From: Actinomycetota bacterium
GTDB taxonomy: Bacteria; Actinomycetota; UBA4738; CADDZG01; WHSQ01
Reading direction: 5' to 3'
NCBI GenBank assembly: GCA_030448085.1
Contig: JAUJNU010000029.1
Location: 1 to 18,238, forward strand
DNA: 18,238 nt
The number at the start of each line of letters is the position of its first letter. The stretch's first letter is position 1. The position numbers and the translations under genes were made by a program. The notes below the pieces were generated by a model. The model was not told where the DNA came from. It worked only from the letters and a program-made list of their open reading frames with translations, and did no database searches. This document shows, piece after piece, positions 7,786-15,208 of this stretch.

Positions 7786-8958
7786 ATGGCCCTGCCGATC
7801 CTGGAAGAGCGTCTGTCCGAATGGGCGACGCACCTCGAGCGCCTGCAGTGGTCGGCGATGATCCTCGACTCGGACTGGCGCCTCAGTTGGGTCTCGTCAC
7901 AGCTGAAGGAGTTCGTCAAGGCCGAGGATGATGACGAGCTCGGCTACGGAGAGCACATCGCGGCGGCTTTCATTAGGGACCGCTGGCTCCGAACCGTACA
8001 TCCTGGGAGCCAGATCAAGATGTTCCTCGATCTGGCCCCCTTCATGTTGAGCGACCTCGAACGCCGGGGGATGGACCCGCTCCGTTTCATGCCGGAGCAG
8101 TTCCTTCCCCTCCTCGAGCAGATCGAGCCCATGGAGGCGCCCTACGTGTGGTCCACCTCGTTCATGTACGTGAACCCGGAGGAGGACCCGGACCTGCCGG
8201 AGTACCGCGTCGACTGCTGCTTCCTGAGGATCCACAGCTCCGACGGCACGTTCCTCGGATGGCTGATCCTCTACTTCATGGGCGTGCAGCCGAACCTGCT
8301 CGCGCTGTTGGCCCGTGGGGACGAGCGGATGTACGAGCGCATGGCCCGGTTGGTGGAGCCCGCTCCGAGACAGGCCGCCATCATGTTCTGCGACCTGCAT
8401 CGCTCCGGGCCTTTGTCGCGCCAGCTTCCCAGCTCCACTTACTTCAAGTTGGTGCGCCGCCTGTGGACGGGCATCGATGCCGCCGTTGCGGACGAAGCGG
8501 GCATCATCGGCAAGCACGCGGGAGACGGGGCTTCTGCGTTCTTCCTCGTCGAGGACTCGGGCTCGCCTTCGGGGGCCGCGGCGGCCGCGGTGCGAGCCGC
8601 GCGTCGCGTCCACGAGGTGTCAGAGGAAGTGTTCAGGGACATCCTCGATACCGGTTGCATGATGAAGGTGGGCATCCACTGGGGCGGCAGCCTCTATATG
8701 GGTCAGCTCGTCCCCGGGGGGCGGCTGGACGTGACGGCGCTGGGGGACGAAGTGAACGAGGCGGCTCGGCTGCAGGAGGCGGCTCCCCACGGGAACACGC
8801 TCGCTTCCAAGCAGCTGCTGGAGCAGTTGACGATGAAGGACGCCGGGGCCCTCGGTGTGGATGTCGACACGTTGCTCTACAAGATGTTGGCCGAGTTGCC
8901 GGACGTCCCCGAAAAGGCCGTGCGGGATGCGGGCACGCTCCCCGTCACCGCGGTCTAG
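7786..8958 (+). CDS. Class III adenylate/guanylate cyclase-like protein
   Basis: In this 390-aa soluble protein, residues about 196-350 match the class III nucleotide cyclase core. IMFCDLHRSG supplies metal ligand D203. GKHAGDG supplies K243 and the second metal ligand D247. ALGDEVNEAARLQ supplies N324 and R328, the transition-state pair. T317 sits where adenylate cyclases often have a base-selecting Asp or Thr, so ATP is the likelier substrate. The first 180 residues (WSAMILDSDWRLSWVSS, then a long segment with CCFLRIHSSDGTFLGWLIL) look like a PAS/GAF-type sensor but I cannot assign them. There is no membrane helix. The gene follows the ZIP gene by 25 nt and ends 15 nt from the convergent LOG gene. 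Fold and metal sites are firm; the substrate and any signal are inference. Confidence 0.85.
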   Translation: MALPILEERLSEWATHLERLQWSAMILDSDWRLSWVSSQLKEFVKAEDDDELGYGEHIAAAFIRDRWLRTVHPGSQIKMFLDLAPFMLSDLERRGMDPLRFMPEQFLPLLEQIEPMEAPYVWSTSFMYVNPEEDPDLPEYRVDCCFLRIHSSDGTFLGWLILYFMGVQPNLLALLARGDERMYERMARLVEPAPRQAAIMFCDLHRSGPLSRQLPSSTYFKLVRRLWTGIDAAVADEAGIIGKHAGDGASAFFLVEDSGSPSGAAAAAVRAARRVHEVSEEVFRDILDTGCMMKVGIHWGGSLYMGQLVPGGRLDVTALGDEVNEAARLQEAAPHGNTLASKQLLEQLTMKDAGALGVDVDTLLYKMLAELPDVPEKAVRDAGTLPVTAV

Positions 8959-8963
8959 AAGCC

Positions 8964-8983
8964 TTACTCGGCGTTACTCGGCG
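8964..8983. repeat. Perfect 10-bp tandem duplication at the LOG gene stop
   Basis: TTACTCGGCG occurs twice in tandem at 8964-8973 and 8974-8983. Read on the minus strand, the copy inside the LOG gene encodes its last codons and TAA stop, and the second copy lies just past the stop in the 15-nt gap before the convergent cyclase gene. Confidence 0.85.
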
Positions 8984-9753
8984 TCACCCTTCTCGGGCCT
9001 GACCTGAGCTTCCTCTCGGGGGTCCGCAGGGGCTTTGGTCGCCAAGAGACTCTTGATGTGAGGCACGACTTCGTACGGATCGTCCATCACCCCGAAAAGG
9101 TCGAGGTCCTCCTCGGAGATCTTGTGCTCGGTCAGCACCTTCTCCTTCAGCCAGCCGATCATGCCGCCCCAGAAGTCTGACCCGAAGAGGACGACCGGGA
9201 AGTGCTGCGCCTTTCCCGTCTGGATCAGCGTGAGTGCTTCGAACAGCTCATCCAAGGTCCCATAGCCGCCGGGCATCACGATGAAGGCCTCTGAGTACTT
9301 CACGAACATCGTCTTGCGAACGAAGAAGTAACGGAAATCGACCCCGAGGTCGACGTAGTCGTTCATACGTTGCTCGAAGGGAAGCTCGATGTTGCAGCCG
9401 ACCGAGACGCCTCCCGCTTCGTGGCACCCTCGGTTCGCCGCCTCCATCAGACCGGGCCCGCCTCCGGTGATGACCGCGAAGCCACCCTTTGCCAGTTCCG
9501 AGCCGATCGTTCGCGCATGTCCGTACGTGGGGTCGTCTTCGGTCACCCGCGCCGAGCCGAAGACGCTTATGGCCGGCGGGATGTCCGCCAAGGCATCGAA
9601 GCCGTCTACGAACTCGGACAGGATCCGAAGTGTCCTCCAGGGATCCGTCCTGATGAAGGTGGAGTCCCTGCGCTGAAGGAAGTCGGAGTCTTCGGTGCGC
9701 CCGCTGTGATGAGCGGTGGTCAGCCGGCCTCTACGCTCTCTTCGGTCTTTCAT
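8974..9753 (-). CDS. TIGR00730/LOG family Rossmann-fold protein (nucleotide 5'-monophosphate phosphoribohydrolase family)
   Basis: The 259-aa cytoplasmic protein has the LOG signature. SVFGSARV opens the Rossmann fold (about 63-70). GGGPGLMEAANRG (97-109) and VRKTMF (R146) follow, then PGGYGTLDELFE (161-172) with catalytic E169. Characterised members cleave the N-glycosidic bond of cytokinin riboside or AMP/other nucleoside monophosphates, releasing the base. The bacterial role is often nucleotide salvage, and it should not be read as proof of cytokinin synthesis. The first 35 residues are a charged extension. The ATG at 9753 lies 26 nt after the glutamate dehydrogenase stop with no clear ribosome binding site, so it is probably translated from the same mRNA. 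The same reading frame is open much further upstream, but only because of the indels in glutamate dehydrogenase. Confidence 0.88.
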   Translation of the reverse strand: MKDRRERRGRLTTAHHSGRTEDSDFLQRRDSTFIRTDPWRTLRILSEFVDGFDALADIPPAISVFGSARVTEDDPTYGHARTIGSELAKGGFAVITGGGPGLMEAANRGCHEAGGVSVGCNIELPFEQRMNDYVDLGVDFRYFFVRKTMFVKYSEAFIVMPGGYGTLDELFEALTLIQTGKAQHFPVVLFGSDFWGGMIGWLKEKVLTEHKISEEDLDLFGVMDDPYEVVPHIKSLLATKAPADPREEAQVRPEKGDAE

Positions 9754-9779
9754 GCGATGAGGATAAGAGGCTGGGAGAG

Positions 9780-11076
9780 CTAGACGTATCCCCTGATCTC
9801 GGCCGCGTGGGCGACCCTTTCGACTGCTATGTCGAAGGCGGCGTCCCGTAGCGTGGTGCCGTCTTTCTCGGATCGCTCGATCTCGAGGTCCGTGGCTGCG
9901 ACCCTCCGCTTCTCGAGCTCGGTGTTCACGTGATCCAGCTCCCACCGGAACTGCTGGATGTTCTGCACCCACTCGAAATAAGAGACCGTCACCCCGCCGG
10001 AGTTCGCAAGGATGTCGGGGCTGACGGCGACGCCGCGATCGTTCAGGATCTCGTCCGCAGCGGGAGTCGTTGGCCCGTTGGCGGCCTCCACGACGAGCTT
10101 CGCGCTTATCCGGTCCGCGTTGCCGGTGTTGATGACACCGTGGATCGCTGCGGGGATGAGGATGTCGCACTCGAGCTCGAGAAGATCCTCGTTCGAGACG
10201 GCGTCCGCTCCCGCGAACCCGGCCAGCGCGCGGTCTCCCTGTGGTGCTTGGACAAGGCGGCGAGATCCAGGCCCCCGCGGTTGTACACGCCGCCGCCGAC
10301 GTCCGAGACGGCCATGACCTTGGCCCCGTTCTGGGCCGCGATGGCGGCGGTCCAATAACCGACGTTGCCGAAGCCTTGGATGACCACGCGGCTCCTTCGA
10401 ACGACATGCCCTTCTTCTTTGCCGAGGTCATGGCGCAGATGATCGTCCGCGCCCCGTTGCCTCCTCTCGACCGGGGAGCCGCCCATCTCCACCGGTTTAC
10501 CCGTGACGATCCCCGGGGTGTATCCGTGCTTCTGGCCGTAGGCGTCCATCATCCACGCCATCGTCTGGGCGTTCGTTCCCATGTCGGGGGCCGGGATGTC
10601 CCGGTTGACGCCGATGACGTAGGAGATCATCGCCGTGAAGCGGCGGGTGAGTCTTTGCATCTCGGTCGTCGATAGTTGCCTCGGGTCACATTGAACCCCT
10701 CCCTTGGCCCCCCGAAGGGAACGTCGATGAGGGCGTTCTTCCATGTCATCAGGGCCGCTAGTGCGCGCACCCGTCGAGGTCGGCGGAAGGGTGGAACCTG
10801 ATCCCACCCTTGTAGGGGCCGCGCTCCGTTGTGTTGGATGCGGTAGCCCTTGAAGACCTTCACCTTGCCCTCGTCGGACATAACGGGGATCTGCACCGCG
10901 AGCTCGCGATAGGAGGTGGCCAGGACCGCCCGCATCTCGTCGACGAGGTGAAGTCTGTCGGCCGCCCCGTGGAAGAAGTAAGTGGCCGCCTCGAAGGGCG
11001 TCATCGCATCGGTCGGTTTTTGGCGCGGCGGCATGCCTGCGCGTTCTGCTGAGTCCCCCGGGCCCATGTCGTCCAT
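9780..11076 (-). pseudogene. Glutamate dehydrogenase, reading frame broken by about seven small deletions
   Basis: Glutamate dehydrogenase interconverts glutamate and 2-oxoglutarate plus ammonium in the cytoplasm. Family motifs are present but spread over three frames: VFKGYRIQHNGAR, GPYKGGIRFHP (readable in a second frame), VRALAALMTWK, DVPFGG, AKGGVQCDP, DIPAPDMGTNAQTMAWMMD (catalytic Asp), SRVVIQGFGNVG (coenzyme fold), AAIHGVINTGNAD and ANSGGVTVSYFEWVQN. The frame breaks fall near 10820, 10771, 10710, 10471, 10448, 10391 and 10228, each in a G/C run or GC repeat. By the motifs they amount to 2+1+1+1+1+1+1 = 8 missing bases. Adding 8 to the 1297-nt span gives exactly 435 codons, a normal family length. 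Start ATG 11076 or 11067. It lies 40 nt after the helicase stop and 26 nt before the LOG gene. The gene is probably intact in the organism; see findings. Confidence 0.85.
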
Positions 11077-11116
11077 CCTGCGGGAGGATACCGATTAGCC
11101 GAGGTTCGTGCTCGTC

Positions 11117-12377
11117 CTAGAACCGGCGCTTGGGGCGAGCCCTCATAGAGGACTTGTTCCCGCGGTGGGAGGTGAAGATCATGCGCGGCGGAGCGATCTT
11201 CATCCTCCTCCTGGAACTCCTCTTTCAACTCGAGGTTCGCCGCGATGCGGCTGAGCTCGTATTCCTGGTCCGGGAGCACGAACGTGATCCCCGTCCCGGT
11301 GCGACCGGCTCGGGCCGTGCGACCAACCCGGTGCAGGTACGCCTTCATGTCCTCGGGTGGATCGAAGTTGATGACGTGGGTGATGTCATCGAGATCGAGT
11401 CCTCTGGCGGCCACGTCCGTGGCGACAAGCACGTCGACCTCGCCATCGGAGAACTTGCGTAGGGCCCGCTGCCTCGCGGCCTGGGTGAGATCACCGTGCA
11501 TCCCGAGAGCCTTGACGCCGCGGCCCCCCCTCAGCTTCAGGACGAGGCGATCGGCTCCGCGCTTCGTACGAACGAAGATGAGGGCCAAGCCTCGCTCGTC
11601 ACCCAAGACCTCGACGAGCTTGTCGAGCTTTGCGCTGGGCGCCACCGGGATGAACTTGTGCTCTGCCTCTTCCACGGTCAGCGTCGGGTGTTCGACCTCG
11701 TGCAGGACAGCGTTGTGGGTGTATGCCCGGGCGAGCTGCCCCACCTGTCCATCAAGCGTTGCGGAGAAAAACATCGTCTGACGCTGCTCGGGAAGCCGGT
11801 CGACGATCTGGTCGACCTGGGGCTGGAAGCCCATGTCGAGCATCCTGTCGGCCTCGTCGAGCACGAGCACCTTGACGTTTCGAAGATTCACCATCCTGCG
11901 GTTGGCGAGGTCCTCGATACGACCGGGGTCGCCACGAGGATGTCGGCCTTAGCCGTCGCGTTGGCTTGGTCGCGGATGCTGACGCCGCCGTAAACGGCCG
12001 CAACGCCCAGCCCTCTGGCCTGAGCAACGATCTCGGTCTCTTCGGCCACCTGCGTGGCGAGCTCGCGCGTCGGGACGAGGATCAAAGCGGAAGGCTTCTT
12101 CTGGGATGGCTCCAGCGTCTCCACGATCGGGATCGCGAACGCCAGCGTCTTGCCCGAGCCGGTGCGCGACCGGGCCAGCACGTCCCGGCCCTCGGAGAGC
12201 GTCGTTCATAACGAGCGCCTGGATCTTGAAGGGGGTGGTGACGCCCTTGTTGGCCAGGGCCTCCACCACGGGGGCGTGACTCCGAGGTCGGAGAACTCGG
12301 CGCTCTCTCCTGGGGGCCGCTACTGACTCTTGGTCGGTGTCCGCGACCGACGCGACGGATTCTTCTATGGACATCAT
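11117..12377 (-). pseudogene. DEAD-box RNA helicase, reading frame broken by about five indels
   Basis: ATP-dependent RNA helicase with all core motifs recognisable across frames: FSDLGVTPP/PFKIQ (Q motif), SRTGSGKT (motif I), PTRELA (Ia), VLDEADRML (II), FFSATLDG (III), ALIFVRTKRGAD (IV), VATDVAARGLD (V) and HRVGRTARAG (VI). Frame changes fall near 12303, 12271, 12188, 11925 and 11204. The C-terminus is best read as MIFTSHRGNKSSMRARPKRR, then F and a TAG at 11117-11119. That Arg-rich tail is usual in actinobacterial homologues, and the longer open frame that runs to 11001 overlaps glutamate dehydrogenase. With the minimal corrections the 1261-nt span becomes 1260 nt, 420 codons. The ATG at 12377 has AAGGAG 11 nt upstream. 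These helicases remodel RNA in ribosome assembly, decay or cold adaptation; the exact paralogue is not identified. Confidence 0.85.
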
Positions 12378-12418
12378 GTTGCGCTCAACTCCTTCTTGGC
12401 AGTGGCACTGCCGCGGTT

Positions 12419-12477
12419 CGGGAGATTTGACTTACCCGTACGCCGCCTGAAGGAGGAACCGGAGAGTAAATCTCACG
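12419..12477 (-). promoter_or_regulatory. Possible 5'-leader stem-loop upstream of the helicase
   Basis: On the minus strand CGtGAGATTT and AAATCTCcCG form a 10-bp stem with one mismatch around a 39-nt loop, ending 41 nt before the helicase ATG. The 174-nt gap between the YibE/F stop and the helicase start is long for this window, leaving room for a promoter and a structured leader. I see no match to a named riboswitch. Low confidence. Confidence 0.25.
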
Positions 12478-12551
12478 GGACGACTTTCGTCCCTTGTCTA
12501 TGTTGAGGGTAACCCACTCGGATGCCCGGAATTCCCGACCACCCGTTGCGG

Positions 12552-13754
12552 TTACTCGCCCCAGAACTCGCGATCCGAGGATTCCTGGCCCCGTCTACCC
12601 GAAACGGCGACCGCGACGGCCAGAGCGGTGGTGAGGGGAACCGAGGCCACGAGCCCGATGCTGCCGACGAGCGTTCTGACGATCTCTTCCGCCACCACCT
12701 CTGAGTTCAGGATGTGGGGCAACTCTCTACCGCTCACAGTGAACACGATGAGCAAGTGGAGAGAACCACCCGCGTAGGCAAGGACCAGTGTGATGACGGT
12801 CGAGGCGATGTGGTCTCTTCCGATCCTTATGCCGGCCCGGTAGAGGTCTCGGAAGCGATATCCGGGGTTGGCCACCCTCAACTCCCACACAGCCGACGTC
12901 TGGGTGATCGTGACGTCATCCAGGACTCCGAGCGTGCCGATGATGATCCCGCCGAGCAGCAGGCCCTCGAGATTCACCTGTGACGCCGACAGCTGGAGGA
13001 ACGTAGCTTCCTCCGAGCCGAAGCCCGTGAAGCGGCCGATCTCGACGAAAGCAACCGCCAGGATCCCCGTCAGGCCGAGACTCATCAGGGTCCCGAGGAT
13101 CGCCGTCGTGGTTCTGGCGTTAACCCCGTGGGCCAGATAGAGCGTCGCGAACATGATCGCCGCCGAGCCGGTGATCGCGACCGCGATCGGGTTCGCTCCC
13201 TCCAGGATCGCAGGCATCACGAAGATGACGAGGATCCCGAGGCTGAGCCCCACCCCGAGCAGGGCGAAGAGCCCATGCCACCTGCTGAGGGCGATGACGA
13301 CTACCGCGAAGAGGATCCCGAGCACGAGCAACGGGATCTGCCGGTCGTAGTCGAGGAAGTAGTAGGCCACTCCGACCGCCTCGTCGGCCGCCTTCGAGAC
13401 GATGACCTTGTCGCCAACCAGGAGCGTTCTGGACTTCGCTGCGGTCGAGTGGTTGAAATCGAAACGTGTGCCTTCGTCGGGCCCTTCGGTCACTTCGATG
13501 GTGACGACCGAGCAGACGAATGCCTCTGCCTGGGGAGGGACCGCGCAAGCGTTGGCGGCGGTAGCGACCACCTCGCCCGAGTAGTTCTCGCCGGTGGCTC
13601 CCGGTGCGTCGAGGCCGACGTCCGTACCGGACGGCCACAGGATCACGAGGGCGGCGATCGTCGCGAGGATCAAGGGGACGACCGCAACGAACAGCCTTCT
13701 CTGCACCGCTACCGGGACCGACGGCGGGTCCCCGTGTCCGTGGGAGTGACTCAT
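12552..13754 (-). CDS. YibE/F family integral membrane protein
   Basis: The 400-aa protein starts with a His-rich cytoplasmic tail (MSHSHGHGD), then a first membrane helix at about 20-40. An extracytoplasmic domain of about 100 residues with two cysteines follows (CAVPPQAEAFVCS). The rest holds about seven further helices from DRQIPLLVLGILFAVVVIAL onward. The block GTLGVLDDVTITQTSAVWEL is the hallmark of the YibE/F family (PF07907), whose function is unknown. ATG 13754 is preferred because the open frame upstream overlaps the M23 gene in the wrong register. The start lies 7 nt after the M23 stop with no ribosome binding site, so translation is probably coupled to the upstream gene. The C-terminal RRGQESSDREFWGE tail is hydrophilic. 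Confidence 0.88.
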   Translation of the reverse strand: MSHSHGHGDPPSVPVAVQRRLFVAVVPLILATIAALVILWPSGTDVGLDAPGATGENYSGEVVATAANACAVPPQAEAFVCSVVTIEVTEGPDEGTRFDFNHSTAAKSRTLLVGDKVIVSKAADEAVGVAYYFLDYDRQIPLLVLGILFAVVVIALSRWHGLFALLGVGLSLGILVIFVMPAILEGANPIAVAITGSAAIMFATLYLAHGVNARTTTAILGTLMSLGLTGILAVAFVEIGRFTGFGSEEATFLQLSASQVNLEGLLLGGIIIGTLGVLDDVTITQTSAVWELRVANPGYRFRDLYRAGIRIGRDHIASTVITLVLAYAGGSLHLLIVFTVSGRELPHILNSEVVAEEIVRTLVGSIGLVASVPLTTALAVAVAVSGRRGQESSDREFWGE

Positions 13755-13761
13755 GAGGTCA

Positions 13762-14895
13762 TCAAGGAAGGTATGCGAGCGGGTCCTGCGGGCTGCCGTT
13801 GACTCTGATCTCGAAGTGGAGGTGGTCGCCGGTGGCGGAACCCGTGGCCCCGCAGGTCGCGATCGTCTCGCCCTGCGACACGCTCTGGCCGGCCCCCACG
13901 TACATCGTCGTGTTGTGGGCGTACAGCGTGGCGTACCCGGCGCCATGCTGGATGACGATGTGGTTCCCGTAGCCCGAGTCATAGGAGGCGGATTCAACGG
14001 TGCCCGACCTCGATGCTCGGATGGGGGTGCCTGTCACGCAGTCGACGTCGATGCCCGCGTGAAGCCGCCCCCACCTGTACCCGTAGCCGGAGGTCACTGC
14101 TCCTGAGACCGGCCATGCGAAGCCACTGCTTCCCGAGGCCAGGGCGACGTCGCTGGCGGGTGGGGGCGCGTCGGCGGCGGCGGCCGGGTCCGGGGCCGGG
14201 GGCGCCAAGGACTGCGCCAGCTCGGCGCTGCGTGCCTGGATCGCTGCGATCTCGTCCTGCTCTTCTTCGATGCTCGCTCGGAGCCGGCTCAGCTTGGTGT
14301 TCTGGTCGGCTCGCAGCTCTCGGAGATGCTGGCTCTGGGTGATCTGCTCACGCTTCGCGGCGAGGGCCTCTTTCAGCTTCCCCTCGAGGACCAGCTTGTC
14401 GGCGTCCAGCTTCGCCCGCATCCGCTGGGCCGAGATCATCACGCCGATCTTCTCCTATGCGGCCGCGCCGTTGTACTCCATGAGGGACGAGAGCTCGTCG
14501 ATGCTCCCGGCCTCGAGCAGGATCTCGAGCTCCGCCGTGGGCCCGGCCTTGTACAGCTCGACGGCCACGTTCTCCGCCTCGGACTGGACACGGTCGAACC
14601 TACGCTCTTGGTTTCTGATGCTCCTTTCGAGGAGCCCGATCTCGATCTGGGTCTCCTGGACCAGGGCCTCGGAGGCGGCCAGTGCCTCTTCCACGGCGGC
14701 TACCTGCTCGTCGATCGAGGCGATCTGCTCCTCGACCGTCTCTGCCTCGCCCTGGATGCGGGCGATCTCGGCCTTCGCGGCGTCCAGGCGGGAGGAGGTG
14801 GATGACTGCGCCGAGGCCCCCTGCCCGTCGAAGGCCAGAGGGGCCAGGGCCAGCAACAGGAGCGCGGCGATGACCCACGTGCGTGGCCGGCTCAA
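13762..14895 (-). pseudogene. Secreted coiled-coil M23 (LytM) peptidase with an in-frame amber codon
   Basis: EnvC/NlpD-like layout: a signal peptide (hydrophobic WVIAALLLLALAPLAF, AXA site ASA-Q), a long coiled coil (about 32-210), a Pro/Ala linker, and a C-terminal M23 domain. The domain has HAGID (H279, D283), YAH (H327) and HLHFE (H358, H360), so all zinc and catalytic residues are present. Intact relatives cleave peptidoglycan cross-links or activate amidases. A TAG at 14455-14457, in frame inside the coiled coil (AAA-stop-EKIGVM), splits the gene into two halves in the same frame. The proposed start is a TTG at 14895 with GGAG 7 nt upstream. A GTG at 15066 has a stronger site (GGAGGA), but the 57 extra codons are poor in third-position G/C and place the signal peptide far inside. 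The stop is 7 nt before YibE/F. Confidence 0.8.
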
Positions 14896-15055
14896 AGGCG
14901 GGACTCCGATGCCGGAAGGCGCCCGACCACCGGTATAGCTCCTGATGCTTCGATCAAATGGCTTCTCCTCGAACCGCGTGGCCCGGGTCGTTCGCGGGCC
15001 GTGCCCCCGGGGCCCCGCTCGGACGGAAAGAGCAGGGCCGGGCTTCCTCACGGTC

Positions 15056-15061
15056 ACTATA
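15056..15061 (-). promoter_or_regulatory. Possible -10 box for the M23-YibE/F operon
   Basis: TATAGT on the minus strand is a good -10 match and would give a leader of about 150 nt before the TTG at 14895. No -35 hexamer is visible at 16-18 nt, so it would need an activator or an alternative sigma factor. The assignment is tentative. Confidence 0.35.
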
Positions 15062-15195
15062 GCCACACGTGCTCCTCCGCGAGCCGGGCCGTGGCTGGGG
15101 CCCTCCGGGGGTGCCGGTGCCGGTGCCGGGGAGCCTCGGTCGCCTTCTCGACAAGAACTTCACATCTCGGGCTTCTTACGTGGACATCGGCTTCT

Positions 15196-15201
15196 TAGAC
15201 T
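15196..15201 (+). promoter_or_regulatory. -10 box of a probable leaderless promoter for the response regulator
   Basis: TAGACT lies exactly 7 nt before the ATG at 15209, with no Shine-Dalgarno sequence in between. The region 17 nt upstream (TTCTTA at 15173-15178) is only a half match to a -35 box. Confidence 0.45.
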
Positions 15202-15208
15202 GCTACGC

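Larger units (their letters stand above)
14896..15208. other. Divergent control region between the M23/YibE-F and two-component operons
   Basis: This 313-bp region has no convincing gene. It holds the proposed promoters on both strands, three tandem copies of GTGCCG at 15111-15128, and on the minus strand a leader of about 150 nt before the TTG start of the M23 gene. The spurious open frame across it has markedly lower third-position G/C than the adjoining genes. I looked for a c-di-AMP (ydaO) type riboswitch, known upstream of some actinobacterial wall-peptidase genes, and found no match to its conserved blocks. Confidence 0.6.

Noticed and set aside
8974..10431. 485-codon frame that appears to fuse part of glutamate dehydrogenase to the LOG protein
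   Set aside because: The N-terminal part is mostly out-of-frame glutamate dehydrogenase sequence, apart from a short correct stretch MTSAKKKGMSFEG. The true dehydrogenase C-terminus and its stop lie in another frame. It is an artefact of the indels, not a fusion.
11001..11116. Extension of the helicase frame into glutamate dehydrogenase
   Set aside because: The Arg-rich ending with TAG at 11117-11119 in the alternate frame is a normal helicase C-terminus. The extension exists only because of the frameshift near 11204.
14455..14457. Reassigned TAG codon or a non-standard amino acid
   Set aside because: TAG is the ordinary stop of the genes ending at 2374, 3903, 4854, 7760 and 8958, and there is no downstream insertion element or suppressor tRNA in view.
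14896..15066. 57-codon N-terminal extension of the M23 protein from GTG 15066
   Set aside because: It has a good GGAGGA site, but third-position G/C is clearly lower than in the gene body and the signal peptide would be buried. TTG 14895 with GGAG is preferred. Not fully excluded.
14896..15066. c-di-AMP (ydaO-type) riboswitch before the M23 gene
   Set aside because: The context is right, but the conserved sequence blocks of that riboswitch class are not present in the leader.
15111..15128. Three tandem GTGCCG units as a regulator binding array
   Set aside because: This is a short, G/C-only repeat in a high-G/C region. OmpR-type sites are usually direct repeats spaced by about one helical turn, which these 6-bp units are not.
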